NCBI GenBank assembly: GCA_902489595.1 | Contig: CABUAS010000064.1 | Span: 1-10,757, forward strand | DNA: 10,757 bases | Source: an uncultured Oscillospiraceae bacterium | GTDB taxonomy: Bacteria; Bacillota; Clostridia; Oscillospirales; Acutalibacteraceae | Direction of reading: 5' to 3' | In this document: positions 6,197-10,757 of the stretch, one piece after another | Layout: each line of letters starts with the position of its first letter | Position numbering within the stretch: position 1 is the first letter of the stretch | The notes under the pieces: model-generated | Database searches by the model: none | What the model was told of the DNA's origin: nothing | What the model saw: the letters and a program-made list of their open reading frames with translations, nothing else | Translations under genes and position numbers: made by a program

Positions 6197-6525
6197 AATA
6201 TTTTCTCTCCCATCTCTACACCGCCGATTAAGTGAAAATGAAGGTGCATAACCGTCTGTCCTGCATCAGCACCGCAGTTATTTATAACCCTGTATGAAGT
6301 TATACCGAGAGATTTTGAAATCTCGGGAATCTTTTCAAAAATACGGGCAACATACTTACTGTTTTTCTCATTAATATCATTTGCACAATCAATATGAACC
6401 TTAGGCGTAATAAGTACATGAACAGGCGCAACAGGATTTATATCCTTGAAAGCATAAATCATATCGTCTTCATAAATCTTTGTACTCGGAATATTACCAT
6501 TTATAATTTCACAAAACAAACACAT
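6193..6525 (-). CDS. HIT-family (histidine triad, HINT-like) nucleotide-binding protein
   Basis: A 110-residue HINT-type protein; the family hydrolyses AMP linked to amines or acyl groups, such as adenosine phosphoramidates and aminoacyl-adenylates. The triad H94-x-H96-x-H98 is in MHLHFHLIGG, with H96 the expected nucleophile. N82/N83 and GQTVMHLH are also typical. C2 and C5, with H44 and H94, form the zinc site found in many bacterial HINT proteins. The start has TAAGGAG overlapping the alaS stop codon, 12 bases between the genes, so it is cotranscribed with alaS. HINT proteins are known to act on aminoacyl-adenylates, including those made by tRNA synthetases, which makes this neighbour sensible (inference). 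Confidence 0.95.
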   Translation of the reverse strand: MCLFCEIINGNIPSTKIYEDDMIYAFKDINPVAPVHVLITPKVHIDCANDINEKNSKYVARIFEKIPEISKSLGITSYRVINNCGADAGQTVMHLHFHLIGGVEMGEKIL

Positions 6526-6537
6526 AACTTTATCTCC

Positions 6538-9162
6538 TTACTTAATAAAGCCTTTAATAATATTAACAGCAGATGACAGTGCACTGTCAAGCTTTGAAAT
6601 ATCTTTTGCGCCTGCCATAGCAGAATCGGGACGGCCGCCTCCGCCGCCTCCTGCAAGTTTAGCAACCTCACGAACTACATCGCCGGCTTTAACACCTTTT
6701 GCAACAGCATTTTTACCGCATACTGCAACAATAGATGCTTTTTCTCCGTTAACGCCTGCAATAACTGCCACAGCATTGTCATTCGTAGATTTAATGTCAT
6801 CACCCATTGAACGAAGCGCATCGGGCGTTGTACCGTCAAGTCTGGCAACGTAAACTTCCAAGCCGTCAACATCAATCGGTTTGCTTAAAGCATCGGCACT
6901 CTTAAGCTTAGTAAGCTCAGCATTAAGCGCCTGAATTTCTTTATCCTTAGCCCTATTATCTGCAATCATCGAATCAATTTTATCTTTAATATCATTTACG
7001 CCTGTTTTAAGCGCAGATGCAGAATCTTTAATAAGATTTTCGTTTAAATTGAACGCAGTGAGAAGATTTGTACCTGTTAAAGCTGTTATTCTTCTTACGC
7101 CTGCGGCAACAGACGACTCGCTGATAATTTTAAACAGACCAATCTGACCGCTGTTTGATACATGAGTACCGCCGCAGAATTCCGTTGAGAAATCGCCTGC
7201 TTTAACTACTCTTACAATATTACCGTATTTCTCACCAAAGAGCATCATTGCTCCCATCTTTTTAGCCTCTTCAATCGGCATTTCAAGACTTTCAACTGTT
7301 TCGGCCTTTAAAATGAAGTCATTAACAAGACATTCAACCTTTAAAATTTCATCATCTGAAAGAGCATTGAAATGTGTAAAGTCAAAACGGACTTCTTTTT
7401 CGTTTACAAGCTGACCTGCCTGCTCAACATGATTACCGAGAACCTGCCTTAACGCCGCCTGTAAAAGATGTGCGGCAGTATGATTTCGCTTAATCATATT
7501 TCTGCGCTCTGCATTGATTGAAACATTAACCGTATCACCGACGCAAATAACTCCGCAATCAACTTTACCTGAGTGAAGATAAATCTTATCTGCATTTTTT
7601 GCAGTATCGGCAACAATAAATACACCGTTATCACTGCTGATAACACCGCTGTCGCCTACCTGACCGCCTGATTCTGCATAAAACGAAGTTTTATCAAGAA
7701 CGATAATACCTTCTTCGCCTGCACCGAGCATATCCTTCTGCTCACCGTCTGAAACAACAGCGACAATTTGTGCCGTGCAGTCATAATTATCATAGCCAAC
7801 GAATTCTGTTGCAGCGGAGTCAATTTTAACCGAATTGCTGATCCAAGCATCTGTATCTGAATCTTTTCTTGCGGCGCGAGCAGTTTTTTTCTGATTGTCA
7901 AGAAGTTCTTTGAATTTTTCCTCGTCAACAGTCATACCCTTTTCTTCAAGAATATCTTTTGTTAAATCAAGCGGGAAACCGTAGGTATCGTTAAGTTTGA
8001 AAGCGTCTTCACCGCTGAACACAGTTCCCTCGGTTTTAGCGATATACTCGTCAAGAAGTGCAAGTCCTGCATCAATCGTTTTGCCGAAACTTTCTTCTTC
8101 GCAAAGGATAACTTTTTTAATAAGTTCTGCTTTGTCTTTAAGTTCGGGATAAGCCGTTTCATTCTCATTAATTACAGTATCGCAAACTTTATAAAGGAAC
8201 GGCTCATTTACACCTAAAAGTCTGCCATGACGGCAGGCACGGCGGATAAGACGGCGAAGAACATATCCTCTGCCGTTGTTTGACGGAATTACACCATCGC
8301 CAATCATAAAGGTTGAAGAACGGATATGGTCGGTGATAACACGAAGTGAAACATCGTTCTTTTCATCGTCGTGATAAGTTACTCCTGCAATTTCGGAAAT
8401 CTTTTTCATAATATTCTGAACGGTGTCAACTTCAAAAATATTATCAACATTCTGCATAATGCAGGCAAGTCTTTCAAGACCCATACCGGTATCAATATTC
8501 TTCTGTGCAAGTTCGGTATAATTGCCGTTTCCGTCATTATCAAACTGGCTGAAAACATTGTTCCAGAATTCTACATATCTGTCGCACTCACAGCCGGGAC
8601 CGCAGTCAGGCTTGCCGCAGCCATACTTTTCGCCCCTGTCAAAATGAATCTCAGAGCAGGGACCACATGGACCCTGACCGTGTTCCCAAAAATTGTCTTC
8701 CTTGCCGAGACGAACAATTCTGTCGGGAGAAACACCGTTCTGCTTTGTCCATATATCATAAGCCTCGTCGTCATCTTCATAAATCGTAACCCAAAGTTTA
8801 TCAACAGGAAGTTCAAGCACTTTTGTGCAGAATTCCCACGCCCAAGCCGTAGCCTCTTTCTTAAAATAATCGCCGAAAGAAAAATTGCCGAGCATTTCAA
8901 AAAAGGTGCCGTGACGTGCTGTTTTACCTACATTTTCAATATCGGGTGTGCGAATACACTTCTGGCAGGTAGTTACACGATTTCTCGGCGGAGTAACCTC
9001 ACCAGTGAAATATTTTTTCATAGGCGCCATACCCGAATTAATAAGAAGAAGGCTTTTGTCGTTATTTGGAATCAAAGAAAAACTCGGCAGTCTTAAATGC
9101 CCTTTGCTTTCAAAAAACGACAAATACTTTTCTCTTAAATCATTTAATGATGTCCATTCCAT
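6538..9162 (-). CDS. alaS: Alanyl-tRNA synthetase
   Basis: It charges tRNA-Ala with alanine in the cytoplasm and edits Ser/Gly mischarging. At 874 residues it is full length (E. coli 876). The class II catalytic domain includes INSGMAPMKKYF (41-52), RHGTFFEMLGNFSFGDYF (83-100) and DTGMGLERLA (224-233). A firmicute-style cysteine-rich stretch lies at 166-193 (C166, C169, C182, C187, C191, C193). The editing domain has HTAAH (561-565) and CGGTH (663-667), the usual zinc-binding HxxxH and CxxxH residues. A coiled-coil region (about 705-755) is followed by the C-Ala domain with a six-Gly run and RPDSAMAG (838-851). AGAGG lies 8 bases before the ATG. Only 100 bases separate it from the upstream gene, so no T-box leader fits. 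It is the first gene of the alaS-HIT-phosphoribosyltransferase operon. Confidence 0.98.
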   Translation of the reverse strand: MEWTSLNDLREKYLSFFESKGHLRLPSFSLIPNNDKSLLLINSGMAPMKKYFTGEVTPPRNRVTTCQKCIRTPDIENVGKTARHGTFFEMLGNFSFGDYFKKEATAWAWEFCTKVLELPVDKLWVTIYEDDDEAYDIWTKQNGVSPDRIVRLGKEDNFWEHGQGPCGPCSEIHFDRGEKYGCGKPDCGPGCECDRYVEFWNNVFSQFDNDGNGNYTELAQKNIDTGMGLERLACIMQNVDNIFEVDTVQNIMKKISEIAGVTYHDDEKNDVSLRVITDHIRSSTFMIGDGVIPSNNGRGYVLRRLIRRACRHGRLLGVNEPFLYKVCDTVINENETAYPELKDKAELIKKVILCEEESFGKTIDAGLALLDEYIAKTEGTVFSGEDAFKLNDTYGFPLDLTKDILEEKGMTVDEEKFKELLDNQKKTARAARKDSDTDAWISNSVKIDSAATEFVGYDNYDCTAQIVAVVSDGEQKDMLGAGEEGIIVLDKTSFYAESGGQVGDSGVISSDNGVFIVADTAKNADKIYLHSGKVDCGVICVGDTVNVSINAERRNMIKRNHTAAHLLQAALRQVLGNHVEQAGQLVNEKEVRFDFTHFNALSDDEILKVECLVNDFILKAETVESLEMPIEEAKKMGAMMLFGEKYGNIVRVVKAGDFSTEFCGGTHVSNSGQIGLFKIISESSVAAGVRRITALTGTNLLTAFNLNENLIKDSASALKTGVNDIKDKIDSMIADNRAKDKEIQALNAELTKLKSADALSKPIDVDGLEVYVARLDGTTPDALRSMGDDIKSTNDNAVAVIAGVNGEKASIVAVCGKNAVAKGVKAGDVVREVAKLAGGGGGGRPDSAMAGAKDISKLDSALSSAVNIIKGFIK

Positions 9163-9194
9163 TTTTTATACCTCTGCTGTAAATAGATAAAATT

Positions 9195-9222
9195 AAAATA
9201 AATTCTTCAAACAAAATTTCAA
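9195..9222 (-). promoter_or_regulatory. Weak candidate promoter of alaS
   Basis: On the minus strand TTGAAA (9222-9217) is followed after 16 bases by TATTTT (9200-9195), four of six matches to TATAAT, placing the transcription start about 25 bases before alaS. The -35 box overlaps the edge of the upstream terminator stem. The 58-base gap is so AT-rich that other choices are possible. A promoter is expected here because of the terminator just upstream, but its exact position is uncertain. Confidence 0.3.
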
Positions 9223-9246
9223 GGGCAACCGATAAAGGATGCCCTT
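9221..9246 (-). terminator. Hairpin terminator after the ackA-YdbC-like operon
   Basis: On the minus strand AAGGGCATCC (9246-9237) pairs with GGTTGCCCTT (9230-9221) around a 6-base loop, nine pairs with one internal T-T mismatch. It is followed by GAAATTTTGTTTG, a moderate U-rich tail. It begins 16 bases after the stop codon of the small YdbC/PC4-like gene and so separates that operon from alaS. Confidence 0.8.
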
Positions 9247-9262
9247 AAAAAATGTTCTTTTT

Positions 9263-9478
9263 TTAGAGTTTTTCTGCAAGCTTTTTAAGTTCAATCATTT
9301 CTTCTTTGGTAAATGTTAAACCTTTGCTCATTTTTGAATGATCGGGTGACCAGTCTCTGACATCAATCTTAGGTTCACGACCATTCCATGAAATCATATT
9401 AACTTCTCGCGTCCAGCCTCGTGCTGTTTCTGAAATAACACCGATATGCTCGGTAATTTCGTACTTGATTTCAGGCAT
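9263..9478 (-). CDS. YdbC/PC4-like small single-stranded DNA-binding protein
   Basis: This 71-residue protein resembles the bacterial YdbC branch of the PC4 (transcriptional coactivator p15) fold, small dimers that bind single-stranded nucleic acid. The recognisable pattern is ISETARGWTREVNMISWNGR (15-34), then KIDVRDWSPDHSKMSKGLTF (37-56), then a C-terminal helix EEMIELKKLAEKL (59-71). The basic and aromatic residues in the strands (R20, W22, W31, R34, R41, W43, K49, K52) are of the kind used for ssDNA contact. There is no signal peptide. GGAGGAG precedes the ATG by 5 bases, and the gene starts 22 bases after the acetate kinase stop codon, so they are likely cotranscribed. The family is identified from memory of conserved sequence, without a search; its cellular role is not established. 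Confidence 0.8.
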   Translation of the reverse strand: MPEIKYEITEHIGVISETARGWTREVNMISWNGREPKIDVRDWSPDHSKMSKGLTFTKEEMIELKKLAEKL

Positions 9479-9500
9479 TTTAACTCCTCCTTCTTTAAAT

Positions 9501-10721
9501 TTATTTTAATTTATCAACGATTTCTTTTGTATCTCTTGCAATCATAAGTTCTTCGTTTGTTGCAAGAATAAATACACGTACAGGATCACCGGGAAGAGTT
9601 AATTCTGCCTCTGCACCGTGAACTGTTTTCTGATTGATTGACTGATTTATTTCAACTCCGAGATAACTGAGGTACGAGCATACCTTTGCACGGAGCCAGA
9701 AACCGTTTTCGCCGATGCCGCCGGTAAATACAATAGCATCAACGCCGTTCATAGCGGCAACATATGAACCGATATATTTTGCGATGTGATAAGCCTGCAT
9801 TTCATGAGCAAGAATTGCACGCTCGTTGCCCTCTTCCTGTGCCTTATAAACATCACGGTCATCCGGGGAAATACCGGAAATGGCAGTAACACCTGATTTC
9901 TTATAAAGAATATCTTCAACTTCTTTCGGCGAAAGGTGAAGTTTTTCCTGAAGATAAGTAACAACCGACGGATCAATACCGCCTGAACGAGTACCCATCA
10001 TAAAGCCGTCAAGCGGAGTAAAGCCCATTGAAGTATCAAATACTTTGCCAAACTTGATAGCGGCGATAGACGCACCGTTGCCGAGATGACAGGTAATCAT
10101 TTTAAGTTTATTGAGGTCTTTATGCATAAAGTCAGCACAGCGATGGCAGATAAATCTGTGAGAAGTGCCGTGGAAACCGTAACGGCGGATGCCGAACTTT
10201 TCAAAATATTCATAAGGAATAGCATACATATATGCCATCGGCGGCATTGTGCTGTGAAATGCAGTATCAAAAACAAAAACCTGCGGAACTGACGGACCAA
10301 CCATTTTTAAACATTCTTCATAACCGAGAATATTTGCAGGAAGATGAAGTGGTGCAAGCGGAGTAAGTTCACACACATCTGCAAGAACTTCGGGAGTAGC
10401 AAGAACACTCTTTGTATATTTTTCACCGCCGTGGCCGATACGGTGGCCGATAGCATCAATCTCGCTGAATGAATCAATAACTTTATTTTCACTTTCACTG
10501 ATAAGCCATTTTACCTCAGCGATAGCCTCGGCATGGTCTTTGATTTCTTTATCAAATTTATATGATTCGCCATGCGGCTTATACTGAACATTACCGTCGT
10601 TTTCATTAATCTCCAAACCGATTCTTTCGATAACGCCTTTGCAGATTAATGATTCATCGCTCATATCAATAACCTGAAATTTAAGTGACGAACTGCCACA
10701 GTTAAGAACAAGAATTTTCAT
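9501..10721 (-). CDS. ackA: Acetate kinase
   Basis: It converts acetyl phosphate and ADP to acetate and ATP, the energy-yielding end of acetate fermentation; it is cytoplasmic and dimeric. The 406 residues match the usual 400. Key elements: N7 in LVLNCGSSSLKF (4-15), R94 in GHRIGHGG (92-99), catalytic D152 in FDTAFH (151-156), H184 in RRYGFHGTSHR (179-189), HLGNGAS (212-218), R245 in GTRSGGIDP (243-251), the ATP-binding VFTGGIGENG (331-340), and E390 near the C-terminus. These correspond to Methanosarcina N7, R91, D148, H180, R241 and E384, so it should be active. AGGAGGG lies 9 bases before the ATG. The partner phosphotransacetylase (pta) is not in the window but could lie just beyond the right edge. 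Confidence 0.98.
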   Translation of the reverse strand: MKILVLNCGSSSLKFQVIDMSDESLICKGVIERIGLEINENDGNVQYKPHGESYKFDKEIKDHAEAIAEVKWLISESENKVIDSFSEIDAIGHRIGHGGEKYTKSVLATPEVLADVCELTPLAPLHLPANILGYEECLKMVGPSVPQVFVFDTAFHSTMPPMAYMYAIPYEYFEKFGIRRYGFHGTSHRFICHRCADFMHKDLNKLKMITCHLGNGASIAAIKFGKVFDTSMGFTPLDGFMMGTRSGGIDPSVVTYLQEKLHLSPKEVEDILYKKSGVTAISGISPDDRDVYKAQEEGNERAILAHEMQAYHIAKYIGSYVAAMNGVDAIVFTGGIGENGFWLRAKVCSYLSYLGVEINQSINQKTVHGAEAELTLPGDPVRVFILATNEELMIARDTKEIVDKLK

Positions 10722-10730
10722 TAAAATTTA

Positions 10731-10737
10731 CCCTCCT
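10731..10737 (-). promoter_or_regulatory. Ribosome binding site of ackA
   Basis: On the minus strand AGGAGGG ends 9 bases before the ackA ATG, a strong and well-spaced site. Only 20 further bases remain to the window edge, AT-rich and without a recognisable promoter, so whether ackA starts its own transcript or follows an upstream gene cannot be told. Confidence 0.8.
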
Positions 10738-10757
10738 ATATTGCAAATAAAATAATA

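Noticed and set aside
6640..6660. Glycine-codon repeat near the 3' end of alaS as a repeat element
   Set aside because: It encodes the glycine-rich loop normal for the C-Ala domain of alanyl-tRNA synthetases.
8371..9096. A 241-codon plus-strand open frame opposite alaS
   Set aside because: It lies wholly antisense to the conserved alaS catalytic domain, its product looks like a reverse translation artefact with no recognisable family, and no ribosome binding site or promoter is evident.

Overview
The window looks like chromosomal core-metabolism DNA from an anaerobic, fermentative low-to-moderate GC Gram-positive bacterium, most likely class Clostridia and perhaps an Oscillospiraceae/Ruminococcus-like gut lineage. 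This rests on strong AGGAGG-type ribosome binding sites, a Rex redox repressor, an L-lactate dehydrogenase with the residues of fructose-1,6-bisphosphate-activated enzymes, acetate kinase, a YdbC/PC4-like small protein and the style of the AlaRS. The family-level placement is inference only. No mobile element, CRISPR array, tRNA or rRNA is visible, and base composition looks uniform to the eye. Coding is dense; the largest gene-free stretches are about 140 bases (1-141) and 100 bases (9163-9262).

Region 1 (1-4666, plus strand) is a probable four-gene operon. A near-consensus promoter (TTGACA-N17-TAAAAT) sits among several inverted repeats. It is followed by aconitase, isocitrate dehydrogenase, the NADH-sensing repressor Rex, and an unrecognised 228-residue protein whose start codon overlaps the rex stop codon. 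The first two enzymes make the oxidative TCA branch from citrate to 2-oxoglutarate (glutamate supply, NAD(P)H). Having rex in the same transcript suggests feedback control by NADH/NAD+, and one dyad over the promoter resembles an imperfect Rex site.

Region 2 (4644-5700) is the convergence point. A 9-bp hairpin lies between the two converging gene sets and its last base pair is part of the ldh stop codon. ldh (minus strand) follows a phosphoribosyltransferase gene. An 11-bp perfect hairpin between them either terminates the upstream operon or covers the ldh ribosome binding site. An extended -10 motif inside the phosphoribosyltransferase gene could give ldh its own promoter.

Region 3 (5657-9162, minus strand) is alaS, then a HIT-family gene, then a phosphoribosyltransferase gene, tightly packed with 12-nt and -4-nt junctions.

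Region 4 (9221-10757, minus strand) is acetate kinase followed after 21 nt by a small YdbC/PC4-like ssDNA-binding protein, closed by a hairpin terminator.

Together the metabolic genes cover fates of pyruvate and acetyl-CoA (lactate, acetate with ATP, glutamate precursor) next to the regulator that reads NADH/NAD+. I see no clearly new biological system. The items most worth checking are the uncharacterised Rex-coupled protein, the dyad-rich aconitase promoter, the hairpin at the ldh start and the unusual cofactor-site residues of the isocitrate dehydrogenase.
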